A stretch of DNA of 64,000 nt from assembly GCA_964580185.1 (NCBI GenBank), contig CAZOJQ010000003.1:1-64000 (forward strand), in the 5' to 3' direction. The DNA is from CAYWWY01 sp964580185 (lineage in GTDB: Bacteria > Thermotogota > Thermotogae > MWEM01). The notes under the pieces are model-generated. The model was not told the DNA's origin. It saw only the letters and a program-made list of their open reading frames with translations, and searched no databases. The position numbers and the translations under genes were made by a program. Positions 44,098 to 52,949 of the stretch are shown piece after piece. Numbering within the stretch: the first letter of the stretch is position 1; each line of letters opens with the position of its first letter.

Positions 44098-44767
44098 TGT
44101 CTCCTATCATGACACACTGCATCAAACTCCATTTTTTGGACCGAGCCAGTTCCTGAATCGCGCTCCCTTTATTGATGTCTTTTGGGCATATATCCACATA
44201 ATTCCGAAAAGAATTGAAGACATCGGCTAGATCATGCAGAGAAGATTGAATAGTTCGTTTTGACGCTTCAAAGTCGTCTTTTGGGGGGATTGCAAGGATT
44301 TTCGTTGGCCCAATACCCATTTCCAATATGAGTTTGGAAAGGTCACTGACCTTGTGAAATTGTGTGTCGGCATGTTGAATATAATCGAACATCCATTCGT
44401 TTTCTTCTGTAACGTAAATCTGATCATTGAGATAGATTTGATAGTGAAACTCCAATCGGTTCATCCGGGATATGATTTCCAGAGCGTCGGATACTCCCAT
44501 TGGATGATGGATTGAGGGTGATGAATCTTCCGAGCCCATATGGATCATCGCCCCGTTATACGAAATCATGGGAAACCCTGTCCCAAAATTCGCTTGTGTG
44601 AACCGTTTCATCGATTGAAACATTCTTCCGCTGCAGAAAACCACATCAATACCGTTTTCCTGTTGCGCACGGATTGCTTGAGGCAACCCACTGCATAGGT
44701 CTCCTTGACTGCTGATCAAAGTTCCATCAATATCAAGAAAAAGGTGTTTTGCATGGATGCTGTTCAT
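43907..44767 (-). CDS. Cof-type HAD-superfamily phosphatase
   Basis: Cytoplasmic sugar-phosphate or nucleotide phosphatase of the Cof subfamily. Motif I is FLDIDGTLIS, motif II FCSGR, and motifs III-IV are in KGSAIQEL and VMIGDSENDWEAFGVVGTGIAMGNA. The length of about 286 aa is normal. Starts at 44767 (ATG) or 44773 (TTG) both follow GGAGG; the gene overlaps the end of dxs by 35 nt. Its 3' part is overlapped by the next frame. Confidence 0.88.
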   Translation of the reverse strand: MNSIHAKHLFLDIDGTLISSQGDLCSGLPQAIRAQQENGIDVVFCSGRMFQSMKRFTQANFGTGFPMISYNGAMIHMGSEDSSPSIHHPMGVSDALEIISRMNRLEFHYQIYLNDQIYVTEENEWMFDYIQHADTQFHKVSDLSKLILEMGIGPTKILAIPPKDDFEASKRTIQSSLHDLADVFNSFRNYVDICPKDINKGSAIQELARSKKWSLMQCVMIGDSENDWEAFGVVGTGIAMGNADPRVKKRAKHIVSDNDHCGALAGIHLCFDRYLSLTDSSSASHP

Positions 44768-46703
44768 ATGCAAGTTTTCCTCCATTGGGATGAATGGGAG
44801 TCAATGACGGTTTCGGTTCTTTGCCCATCACTTCGGATATATTCTGGATCAGTTTCTCCGCGGATAGCCCCACAAAATCAAGCAATTGGCTTCTGCTCCC
44901 ATGAGGAATAAACTGATCAGGGATAGCAAAATGGTGAATGCTCACGATCTTTTGGGCCAAATCCGGTTTTGTTTCAATCAATTCAGCGGTAAGGTATTGT
45001 CCAAATCCGCAAATCCGGGCACCTTCCTCGAGAATAAAGATCCTTTGCGGATTGGGCGGAGTCAGGATATGAGAGATTGCATCCCAATCCAATGGTTTCA
45101 CAGAGCTGCAATCCACAACGGTGACGTGATCAGAAAATGCGTTTTGGACTACGCGGGCAACAGAGAACATACTACCTACTGCAAAGATCACTGCTTCTTG
45201 ATCGTCTTGCTTTTTTGCAGGGTACACATCCCATTGTTCCGGGTTTTTTGGGTCTTCAAAGTAGGTTTCGAAAGGTAAGCAAGGCAAAGGTTCCTCTTCC
45301 CGCGGATACCGCACAAATAATGGTCCACCCCTATGCCACCCTTTTGAATGGAGGTGACCCATAATCCGAACCAAGTTGACGATGCTTGACGGCGTATAGA
45401 TGCGAGAACCGGGAATGGGTAGAGAAAAAGAAATATCGAAGATCCCATGGTGAGTTGGCCCATCTTCTCCGACAATTCCTGCTCTATCCACAAAAAAGAG
45501 AACGGGTAGGCTTTGAAGGGCGATATCATGAACCAACTGATCATAGGCTCTTTGCAAAAAAGTCGAGTAAACGGCAAAAACCGGATGAAAGCTTTTTTGG
45601 GCTAAAGCGGCGCTGAAAATTGCGCACAGCGATTCCGTAATCCCAAGATCATACATACGATCGGGAAACTCGCGTTTGAATAATCCCAGGCCAGTTCCCT
45701 CTTCCATGGCGGCGGTTATTGTAATTAACCGGGGATCCTTTCTTGCCCAATAGCAAATGGCCTGCCCCATTGCCGAACTATAAGCGGTTTTTTTCGCAGA
45801 TGAAGCCTCTGACAGATGGGGATCTATTTTGCCAATCCCATGAAAGAGCACGGGTTGCTTCTCAGCTTCTGTATATCCCTTCCCTTTGCATGTATGAACG
45901 TGGACAATTGTTGGTCGTAGATAGTCTTTTTTCAAATTGTCCAAAAGGGCAATCATAAACTCAAGGTCATGCCCATCGACAGGCCCAATGTATTTCCAAC
46001 CCATATTCTCAAAAAAACTCTGGGGAAGGATCGTATGTTTGCAAGCATCCCGAATCTTTTCCAGCCCCGTCTCAATTCCATCCAGATGAGTATGCTTAAA
46101 AAAGGTTTTTAGTCGATCCTTCATGCCGGCATAACCTGAACTGGTCCGAAGAAGCGCAAAACTCCTTGCGAAAGCGCCCACATTCTCGTGGATGGACATA
46201 CCATTATCATTAATGATTAATCTCAGATTGCTTTTCAGTTGAGAAGCAAGGTTTAACGCTTCAAGCGAAGGACCGGAAGTTAAAGCCCCATCACCAACGA
46301 CAGCGACGATGTTTCCGGTTTGATTTGAATGTCTTTTTGCTTGTTCAAAGCCCAATCCAGCCCCGATCGCAGTCCCTACATGCCCGGCCCCGAATGTGTC
46401 AAAAGGGCTTTCCAAGATGCTTGTAAATCCGCTGATGCCACCTAAGGTCCGAAGGGTGTGAAACTGGTCCGCTCTACCAGTAATGATTTTATGAGCATAG
46501 GATTGATGGCCCGTATCCCAGACGAGAATGTCTTCTTCCGGGAAATCGAAGGATCGATATAAGGCAATCGTAAGTTCAACGACACCCAAACTGGAAGCGA
46601 GGTGCCCTCCGTTTCTTTTTGTCGTTTCAATGATTTGATTTCGTATCTTTGTGGCGATCTGCTGAAGATCCGTCAGATCACCTTGCTTAATCTGAGGGAT
46701 CAT
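44733..46703 (-). CDS. dxs: 1-deoxy-D-xylulose-5-phosphate synthase
   Basis: First enzyme of the non-mevalonate isoprenoid pathway; condenses pyruvate and glyceraldehyde-3-phosphate with thiamine diphosphate. It shows NGGHLASSLGVVELTIAL, VWDTGHQSYAHKIITGR, the ThDP motif VVGDGALTSG...N and DRAGIVGEDGPTHHG. About 656 aa, slightly longer than usual. The frame opens at 46733, but MIPQIKQGDLTDLQQIA (ATG 46703) aligns with the usual N-terminus. It overlaps xseB by 17 nt. Order xseA-xseB-dxs is shared with Thermotoga (from memory). Confidence 0.95.
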   Translation of the reverse strand: MIPQIKQGDLTDLQQIATKIRNQIIETTKRNGGHLASSLGVVELTIALYRSFDFPEEDILVWDTGHQSYAHKIITGRADQFHTLRTLGGISGFTSILESPFDTFGAGHVGTAIGAGLGFEQAKRHSNQTGNIVAVVGDGALTSGPSLEALNLASQLKSNLRLIINDNGMSIHENVGAFARSFALLRTSSGYAGMKDRLKTFFKHTHLDGIETGLEKIRDACKHTILPQSFFENMGWKYIGPVDGHDLEFMIALLDNLKKDYLRPTIVHVHTCKGKGYTEAEKQPVLFHGIGKIDPHLSEASSAKKTAYSSAMGQAICYWARKDPRLITITAAMEEGTGLGLFKREFPDRMYDLGITESLCAIFSAALAQKSFHPVFAVYSTFLQRAYDQLVHDIALQSLPVLFFVDRAGIVGEDGPTHHGIFDISFSLPIPGSRIYTPSSIVNLVRIMGHLHSKGWHRGGPLFVRYPREEEPLPCLPFETYFEDPKNPEQWDVYPAKKQDDQEAVIFAVGSMFSVARVVQNAFSDHVTVVDCSSVKPLDWDAISHILTPPNPQRIFILEEGARICGFGQYLTAELIETKPDLAQKIVSIHHFAIPDQFIPHGSRSQLLDFVGLSAEKLIQNISEVMGKEPKPSLTPIHPNGGKLAYEQHPCKTPFS

Positions 46704-46953
46704 TGTCTGGAGGGTTCTCCGATCGGGTACCATCCGCTGCCTCCAATTCCTTCATCATATCGTGCACTTGGATTTCTGCTTTTGATAAAATCTCTTCCGC
46801 TTGACGAAAGGCATCCACACCTTGACGAAAGATCTCAAGAGTTCTTTCCAAAGACAGATCTCCTTTCTCCAATGCTTGAACCATGCGTTCAATTTCGTCC
46901 ATCAATGATTCGAAAGACTGAGAAGGCGACTGGTTTTCCCGCGATTCAGGCAT
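46687..46953 (-). CDS. xseB: Exodeoxyribonuclease VII small subunit
   Basis: An 88-aa helical protein that assembles on XseA. It has the family core FESLMDEIERMVQALEKGDLSL and ERTLEIFRQGVDAFRQAEEIL. ATG 46953 has AAGGAG upstream and overlaps the xseA stop by 8 nt. The acidic tail is likely disordered. Confidence 0.92.
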   Translation of the reverse strand: MPESRENQSPSQSFESLMDEIERMVQALEKGDLSLERTLEIFRQGVDAFRQAEEILSKAEIQVHDMMKELEAADGTRSENPPDNDPSD

Positions 46954-48229
46954 TTTCTTCTCCTTTTCCGATGACCTTTTCAACAATCGAAATCACTTGG
47001 CCATCTCGCATAACGATTCGAATGGGATCTTTGGGTTTCAGCGATTTAGATTCAGAAATAATGGCCCCGTCTTTCTCTACCCAAGCAAATCCCCTTTGAA
47101 CAGTTCGTAGGGGATGGAGAGAGTCGAAAGCTTCTTTATACCCTTGTAATCGGGTTTTGCTTATGGTAATACTGTAGATGGGGGTGTTCTTCTGCAATCG
47201 GTTTTTCCAATTATTGGTTCTTTGTATCGATCGCGCCCAGGTTAGTCGAACACAATCCTTCATGGTTTCTCGAAGTCGTTCTGCCTTCAGTCGTTGCCTT
47301 TGAAGACGTAAATCCGGACGATGGATCCGGATTTTCCCTCTCAAGATCCTCAAGCTTTGCCTTTTCCTGGCCCACTGCGTCGTAATTTCTTTAGCAGAAC
47401 GCTCTATCGATAAAAATGAGTGGTAAACCTGTTGGTGCGCATCGGGTACTGCAAAAACAGCCGCTGCGGTAGGGGTTGCTGCGGAGTAGTCTGCGGCGAA
47501 ATCGACCAACATATTGTCCGTTTGATGCCCGACACCTGTAACAATCGGAACTTGTGAAGAACGTACAGCGCGGACTACCTTTTCTTCGTTAAATGGCCAA
47601 AGATCTTCAAGAGCCCCCCCACCTCGCGCAACGATAATGAGATCGACACCTTTCGATTGAGCCGTTTCGATTGCATGGGCAATTTCATCCTTCGCGGTAT
47701 TCCCTTGCACTGAAGTGTGGAACAAGCATAGTTCTGCAAACGGATACCGATTTTGGAATACCGTTAGCATGTCTTGGAGTGCTGCAGAACCGCGGGATGC
47801 AACAAGACCGATCCGATGGGGATACTTGGGGAACGGTCTTTTTTGTTCCTCTTTGCGGGGGATGATTCCTTCCGAAACCAACCGATCTTTTAGGTGCAGG
47901 AACTGAATCAGGAGGTATCCTTCGCGAGATAAGACGTCAAATGAATCCGCATAGAATTGCAAATCCCCTTTTTGGGTGTAGATATCGATCCGACCACCGA
48001 GCAAAACCCGGATTCCATCATTTGCTTGATCTCTTACCTGTTGGGTAACTCCAAAATATACGCATTTAATCAGGGCATGTTCATCCTTCAAAGAAAAGTA
48101 AGCATGGGGTCCATAGACCTTAAAGCCCGATATTTCTCCCTCCACCTGAATCCTGTTTCGTAAAACCGGATGTTGGCTGAACGAATACCGAATCGAATGG
48201 ACTAGTGTTGAAACGGAAAAGACACTCAT
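46946..48229 (-). CDS. xseA: Exodeoxyribonuclease VII large subunit
   Basis: Catalytic subunit of the single-strand DNA exonuclease. The N-terminal OB fold includes IQVEGEISGFKVYGPHAYFSLKD. The nuclease core has IGLVASRGSAALQDM, IVARGGGALEDLWPFNEE and VTGVGHQTDNMLVDFAADYSAATPTAAA. The 427 aa length is normal. GGAGG precedes the ATG. It heads the minus-strand operon xseA-xseB-dxs-HAD-unknown-rsuA and is divergent from the glutaredoxin-like gene. Confidence 0.95.
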   Translation of the reverse strand: MSVFSVSTLVHSIRYSFSQHPVLRNRIQVEGEISGFKVYGPHAYFSLKDEHALIKCVYFGVTQQVRDQANDGIRVLLGGRIDIYTQKGDLQFYADSFDVLSREGYLLIQFLHLKDRLVSEGIIPRKEEQKRPFPKYPHRIGLVASRGSAALQDMLTVFQNRYPFAELCLFHTSVQGNTAKDEIAHAIETAQSKGVDLIIVARGGGALEDLWPFNEEKVVRAVRSSQVPIVTGVGHQTDNMLVDFAADYSAATPTAAAVFAVPDAHQQVYHSFLSIERSAKEITTQWARKRQSLRILRGKIRIHRPDLRLQRQRLKAERLRETMKDCVRLTWARSIQRTNNWKNRLQKNTPIYSITISKTRLQGYKEAFDSLHPLRTVQRGFAWVEKDGAIISESKSLKPKDPIRIVMRDGQVISIVEKVIGKGEENA

Positions 48230-48258
48230 TGTTCCTCCAAACCGCTAACAAGAGCCTA

Positions 48259-48288
48259 TTGACATACCCCCTCGGGGTATGTTATACT
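48259..48288 (+). promoter_or_regulatory. Promoter with CsoR/CstR-like operator between -35 and -10
   Basis: TTGACA (48259-48264), 18-nt spacer, TATACT (48283-48288). The spacer holds a perfect inverted repeat: ACATACCCC (48262-48270), CTC, GGGGTATGT (48274-48282). The TACCCC...GGGGTA arms match operators of the CsoR/RcnR family (copper or persulfide sensors). A bound repressor would block polymerase. The regulator gene is not in the window. Confidence 0.8.
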
Positions 48289-48321
48289 TCATAGTACCTA
48301 ACGAATAAGGGAGTGATAAGT

Positions 48322-48564
48322 ATGGAGAAAAAAATTACAATCTACACAACCCCTTCTTGCCCGTATTGTACCACAGCCAAACAATACTTTCGGCAAATGG
48401 GTTTGTCTTTTCAGGAAAAAGACGTGTCCAAAGACCAAAGAGCAGCGCAAATAATGGTTCAAAGAACGGGGCAAATGGGTGTTCCTGTAATAGAAATCGG
48501 TTCGGACTTTGTTGTGGGATTTGACAAAGCCAAAATTGCCCGATACTTAGGTAGATCCGTTTGA
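48322..48564 (+). CDS. Glutaredoxin-like (NrdH/YruB-type) redox protein
   Basis: An 80-aa thioredoxin-fold protein with active site TPSCPYCTTAKQYF (CPYC), cis-Pro in MGVPVIEIG, and a C-terminal GFDKAKIARYLG. Such small proteins reduce disulfides or take part in persulfide or metal handling. GGGAG precedes ATG 48322. The promoter carries a CsoR/CstR-type operator, which suggests control by copper or sulfane sulfur. The 3' end overlaps the convergent sensor gene by 18 nt. Confidence 0.9.
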   Translation: MEKKITIYTTPSCPYCTTAKQYFRQMGLSFQEKDVSKDQRAAQIMVQRTGQMGVPVIEIGSDFVVGFDKAKIARYLGRSV

Positions 48565-50334
48565 AGGGGCTTTTTTGGCCAAACTGTCAATCGTTTTTTG
48601 AATAAATTCATCTGCTTTTTCCATATCGGGCAAATAAGCTGATAGAGCAAATCGGAAGTTTTTGACCAATTTCCCTTGTCCAAGAGTTTTTGTTTCTTCC
48701 ATGATGCCTTTTGATATGCTCTGAAGGCGCTCTTCGACAGATGGCCCATTGGATTGTAAAAAAAATAGCAAATATGATTTTTCGGAATACTTACACAGGA
48801 GATCGGAAGATCGAACTCCTTGCTGAAGGATGGTTCCAATTTTTTGTTCCAAACCTTCCATAAACCCAATGCCGAATTGCTCTTGCAATTGGGGCAATTC
48901 GTAAAGTTCCAATATACTAAGGATTCCCGAACTTTGATACCGATGGCATTTATCCATTTCTTTCTCAAGAAGATCTCGGAAAACATCGAATCGAAGCAAA
49001 CCGCTTCTCGGGTCAATTTGCCCTTTCGAAGCGAGCAAGCAAAGAGTAACGATCGTTTGAGCTCCGAGGCGAAGCATTTCTCGATGGACTTGATATTCGT
49101 TTTCGCTGATCTCATCTGAGGGTAGGATTTTCAGCGTATATTCTTCATAGTGGTATCGAACGCTGAGCATGTCCGCAAAGGTTTCCGAAGAGGCGCCCCA
49201 TTGTTCAATGACCTGTTGATCCTTTTCCAAGAGGATTGACTTGAAAACGGATGATTTCAAGAAAACGGTTTCCATCATCGACGAGAAAATCGTTCGCACT
49301 TCAAATTGGTGCTCAAGAGAAAGACGCGCCAATATTTGATACATCCCGTTAATCCCTCTATTGTATTCCATTTCCCGATTTCCGAGTTCTGAGACTCTCT
49401 TGGTCAGCCTTTCAATTTCTTTATGAACCGTTGCTTTCCTTTTTATCTGGTTGTTCCACTCCTTGAAGATTGGTTCCCAACCCACCAACCAGGATGTTCC
49501 TTCGGGAAAAATGAGGGATTTTTCATTCCGGATTGCGCGTTCCAAGTTTTCAATGCTTGTCGCAACCTTTCGGTTTTCTTGATGAATCTTCGAAGAAATA
49601 TAGATGAAGAAACCCAATCCGATGATAAACGGGATCAGTACATTCAAAAACGACTGTAGGACATCGGATGAAAGGAGTCCGAGTTGGAAAACACGGAATT
49701 GATTCCACTGGTATTCTCGGTAGGAAAATACCGAACCATCGAGGATAAAAAATGGATTGTTGAGGACGGTAATCCTCTGGAGAGAAAAGAAGTCGATCGG
49801 GCCTTGACCCCTTTCCCCCCCCAAAATAATCCCATACAGGTTGCTATCCATAAAAATCAAAGGATATGATTCTTGAATAAAAGGATTGACCAAAGACTGA
49901 AAGGTATGAATATCAAACCATTCCAAAACAAAGTGTTCATGATTCATATGAAGGAGAAGAACTACCTCCTGTTCGAGTTGGGGATCCCAATAAATTTCCG
50001 AAAGCCAAATTCCCATTCCGTCACTGGAAAGTAGCGGTTTTTCCAAGGCATAGAAGTCGAAGAGTCGGTAAATCTCCTGGATGGATGCATGGGGTTCAGC
50101 GGGATAATCGTACACCATTCGCCTGCGAGCCATATTTCGGGCATTTTCCTGGTAAACCAAAGAAGAAACCCAAGAATCTATGATTTCGGATTGTTGGTGA
50201 AACACCTCTTCAAAGCGTCCGGAGTATTGAGAAGATTGGGAAAAGCCAAAAGCGAGCGCTAGAGCGAGAAAGATAGCAAACCAGAGCCACTGGAGTTTGT
50301 GAACGCTCTTCTTCCATGAAGGGGTCATACTCAT
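48547..50334 (-). CDS. Membrane sensor with degenerate GGDEF domain
   Basis: About 595 aa. A membrane segment (LQWLWFAIFLALALAFGFS) is followed by an extracytoplasmic domain of about 200 residues, a second membrane segment (LNVLIPFIIGLGFFIYIS), a coiled-coil linker with a region resembling GAF/HAMP-type signalling, and a C-terminal GGDEF-like domain (DPRSGLLRFDVFRDLLEKEM). The catalytic motif is lost: the expected GGDEF reads SEKSY. The RxxD inhibitory site is kept as RSSD five residues before it. It is therefore likely a c-di-GMP receptor rather than a cyclase. ATG 50334 has GGAGAGG 8 nt upstream. It follows the 350-aa binding-protein-like gene. Confidence 0.8.
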   Translation of the reverse strand: MSMTPSWKKSVHKLQWLWFAIFLALALAFGFSQSSQYSGRFEEVFHQQSEIIDSWVSSLVYQENARNMARRRMVYDYPAEPHASIQEIYRLFDFYALEKPLLSSDGMGIWLSEIYWDPQLEQEVVLLLHMNHEHFVLEWFDIHTFQSLVNPFIQESYPLIFMDSNLYGIILGGERGQGPIDFFSLQRITVLNNPFFILDGSVFSYREYQWNQFRVFQLGLLSSDVLQSFLNVLIPFIIGLGFFIYISSKIHQENRKVATSIENLERAIRNEKSLIFPEGTSWLVGWEPIFKEWNNQIKRKATVHKEIERLTKRVSELGNREMEYNRGINGMYQILARLSLEHQFEVRTIFSSMMETVFLKSSVFKSILLEKDQQVIEQWGASSETFADMLSVRYHYEEYTLKILPSDEISENEYQVHREMLRLGAQTIVTLCLLASKGQIDPRSGLLRFDVFRDLLEKEMDKCHRYQSSGILSILELYELPQLQEQFGIGFMEGLEQKIGTILQQGVRSSDLLCKYSEKSYLLFFLQSNGPSVEERLQSISKGIMEETKTLGQGKLVKNFRFALSAYLPDMEKADEFIQKTIDSLAKKAPSNGST

Positions 50335-50385
50335 TCTTCTTGCCTCTCCTCTCTCCCTTTTTCTCTGCAAGTGGCTTTTGAATGT

Positions 50386-51438
50386 TCACTCAAAACGAGA
50401 AGGGACCGAAGTAAACAAAGGTTCCGTTATGCCCATACCCAACTCGATGAAATATACGGGTTGTACTCTGTATCCATTAAAGAAACGCACTTCTTCAAAA
50501 GGTCCGGAAAACGAGGATTGTTCAAGATGTACGAGAAAATGAGAAACGGTTCGCGTTCGCGCATAGTATTCCGAAAATACTTTTAACACATCCAAAGTAG
50601 GGTAAACATCCCAACGCACAGATAAAGAGGGAATATTCTGTGGGTGTGCCCAGCTCATACCGATGACACCTCGCAATTCTTGTATGGATTCGGAAAGCAT
50701 ATAGAATTGCGTTGATTTTGGAGAAAGAATGATCCGTTCGTTGGGCGTTTCTTCTAGGCTCTCGATTACGAACACGACATCATTGGGTTGTACATCGATC
50801 AATATCCACTGGGGTTGAAACTCCAGAATCATCGAATTTACAAGATCTTGGTGTACAGGACTCCATTCAAACCAGCGAAGATCACACAGTTGGTGCAACT
50901 CGGAATATGGGGGTGGTACGCTGCTGATCCAAAGGACCCTGTCCTCCTGACGAAAATAGAATTGCAATGCTTCGAAGATCCGATCTGAGGACGGAGCAAG
51001 ACCGATCCATTCTTGGTGATCGCGGTATGGTTCAAGATTCGCTATAGTTGGGACCATGATCAAGGTATTGGAATGAAAAACTCTTTCGGAAAAAACGGAT
51101 GCCCAATCATAGGATTCGGGCGGATACACAACAACCACATGGGTATTCCGCGCATTTCGAAGCCGATCTATGTGGGTTGAAAGCTGTTGGGGGGATTCAT
51201 ATCGCAGAATGGAAAAAGATGTGGAAAACCCTTGGTTTTCAAAAAGGGAAGTCATCAGTTGGTAGTAGACCAATCGGCTTTGCTGCATGGAAGAATCTGC
51301 AGGAGAAGGGATAATCAGTGTAAGGGCAACGGAATATTCAACATCGCGATAGGTGAAAACTGCCATCATAACCACGATTGTGAGTACCAGACCTACGAAT
51401 CCAACGTTCCTTTTCTGTTTCCAAGAAAAAAGGTTCAA
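50386..51438 (-). CDS. Membrane-anchored periplasmic-binding-protein-like protein
   Basis: The 350 aa have one N-terminal membrane anchor (VGFVGLVLTIVVMMAVF) and an extracytoplasmic alpha/beta domain. Its pattern (VALTLIIPSP, HVVVVYPPESYDW, TLIMVPTIANLEPYRDHQEWIGLAPSSDRI, VLWISSVPPPYSE) resembles type 1 periplasmic binding folds. No family name can be given. It overlaps the methyltransferase gene by 4 nt and precedes the degenerate-GGDEF sensor, so the two may form a receptor pair. Confidence 0.7.
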   Translation of the reverse strand: MNLFSWKQKRNVGFVGLVLTIVVMMAVFTYRDVEYSVALTLIIPSPADSSMQQSRLVYYQLMTSLFENQGFSTSFSILRYESPQQLSTHIDRLRNARNTHVVVVYPPESYDWASVFSERVFHSNTLIMVPTIANLEPYRDHQEWIGLAPSSDRIFEALQFYFRQEDRVLWISSVPPPYSELHQLCDLRWFEWSPVHQDLVNSMILEFQPQWILIDVQPNDVVFVIESLEETPNERIILSPKSTQFYMLSESIQELRGVIGMSWAHPQNIPSLSVRWDVYPTLDVLKVFSEYYARTRTVSHFLVHLEQSSFSGPFEEVRFFNGYRVQPVYFIELGMGITEPLFTSVPSRFE

Positions 51439-52052
51439 ATTGGGTCCCCTTCCTTACAAGAGAAGTATACTCGGACCCCTCCACTCTTGACAAGTGTCTG
51501 CACATTTCCCATAACAAAGCGCATATGGTTCATTAGTCGTTCTCCTCCTTTGTTATGGAATGCGACAATCTGAATGGATCCTCCGGGATTCAAGTGTTCT
51601 GGAGCTTTCGAAATCAATTCCTTCCATATGGCTTTCCCTGCAGCCATCGGAGGATTGCAGAGGATCATATCAAATCGCTGTTCACTCCAGGGATTATACA
51701 AGAATCCGATTGCGATACTGGGTTGAATATTCTGATTTTTCGCGTTGATTTTTGCGAACTCCACTGCTCTTGAGTTGATATCACTCATTGAAAGAGTAAG
51801 TGCCGGGTTTTCTTTTGCTAGCGTAATGCCCACAACCCCATAACCACACCCGATATCGAGCAACGATTTTCCATGAATTTTGGCATTCTCAATGAGAGTT
51901 CGGCTCGCCCGATCGACATGACCGAACGAAAAAACTCCGCTTGGAGTGATGAACAGATATTCATGCCCATTTCTCAAAATGAGTTTTGTTTCGATCTTTT
52001 TGAGTTCGGACTTTGGGTTTGGCGTATAATAGTGCTCGAATTGTGAGGTCAT
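51435..52052 (-). CDS. RsmC-like class I SAM methyltransferase
   Basis: Predicted rRNA or related N-methyltransferase, 205 aa. It has FITPSGVFSFGHVDRASRTLIEN before the SAM-binding LLDIGCGYGVVGITLA, then the acidic MSDIN and catalytic CNPPMAAGK (N-P-P-Y/M motif of base N-methylases). Single-domain proteins of this size (YbxB-like) are common in Gram-positive bacteria and Thermotogota. It begins 9 nt after ricT. Confidence 0.88.
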   Translation of the reverse strand: MTSQFEHYYTPNPKSELKKIETKLILRNGHEYLFITPSGVFSFGHVDRASRTLIENAKIHGKSLLDIGCGYGVVGITLAKENPALTLSMSDINSRAVEFAKINAKNQNIQPSIAIGFLYNPWSEQRFDMILCNPPMAAGKAIWKELISKAPEHLNPGGSIQIVAFHNKGGERLMNHMRFVMGNVQTLVKSGGVRVYFSCKEGDPI

Positions 52053-52061
52053 CAGATCGAA

Positions 52062-52949
52062 TCAATCATCTTCAGGAGGAATTTCTTCCCCGTCTTCTGA
52101 AGGAATGTCGACTTCTACTGTTTCCAAATCTTCCGTTTCATGGATAATTTTGATTTGGTGGGCGTTGAAAAAAGAAAAGGGGATTGGGATGGTTTTCCCA
52201 TTATCACTCACTGCAGTGACTACTTGTGTAAATACATTGGCATTCTGAACCTTGCATACTGAACCCTCAAATTCGACAATTGCGCCCTGATTCGGAATGC
52301 CTTTCATAAAATGGGTGTATGCGTCGACTTCATAACGCAAGCAGCAGAGCAACCGTTTGCATTGCCCCGAGATTTTGATTGGGTTGATCAGGAGTTGCTG
52401 TTTTTTTGCGTCCTTCAGGGTGATTGTGTCAAAATCGCGGAGAAACCGCTTACAGCATACCACTTGCCCACATAGACCGCATGCGCCCGTAAACTTAAGT
52501 TCATCTCGAACCCCGACCTGGCGCAACTCAATCCGTAGCTTAAAGGTTCGAGCCAAATCCCTGACAAGGTCTCGAAAATCAACCCGGTTTTCTGCACTGA
52601 AATAGAAAAGGATTTTGGATCGGTCAAACATGTATACGGCTTTCAAGAGTTTCATCGGAAGCCCGGAATCGGCTATCTTTTCTGCGCAAACCCGAAATGC
52701 TTCTTGCGCGTCTTCCTCATTCTTTCGATGAGTTTGCAGATCCTCTTCGGTCATCTTCCGAAGGATCGAAGGAATTGGGTCTTTGATTTCTCGCTGAATG
52801 GGCCCTCGAACCACTCGGCCTACTTCAAGCCCAAAATCGCTGGTCCCCAAGACAAAGTCATCGACTGAGAGTGTTTCTGTGCAGGCAAACAAATGCAGTT
52901 TGCCAACAGGTAGGAATTCTACTTCATATATTTCATTGGGAAAATTCAT
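52062..52949 (-). CDS. ricT: PSP1-domain protein RicT (YaaT)
   Basis: Cytoplasmic protein of 295 aa. In Bacillus RicT acts with RicA and RicF in an Fe-S-containing complex affecting RNase Y and development (from memory). The PSP1 domain shows SAENRVDFRDLVRDLARTF and the conserved Cys cluster GACGLCGQVVCCKRFL with GQCKRLLCCLRYE, which could bind Fe-S clusters. It overlaps holB by 4 nt in the conserved order yaaR-holB-ricT. RicA and RicF are not in the window. Confidence 0.93.
   Translation of the reverse strand: MNFPNEIYEVEFLPVGKLHLFACTETLSVDDFVLGTSDFGLEVGRVVRGPIQREIKDPIPSILRKMTEEDLQTHRKNEEDAQEAFRVCAEKIADSGLPMKLLKAVYMFDRSKILFYFSAENRVDFRDLVRDLARTFKLRIELRQVGVRDELKFTGACGLCGQVVCCKRFLRDFDTITLKDAKKQQLLINPIKISGQCKRLLCCLRYEVDAYTHFMKGIPNQGAIVEFEGSVCKVQNANVFTQVVTAVSDNGKTIPIPFSFFNAHQIKIIHETEDLETVEVDIPSEDGEEIPPEDD

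Noticed and set aside
48547..50334. Active diguanylate cyclase
   Set aside because: The GGDEF signature is replaced by SEKSY, so catalysis is not expected.
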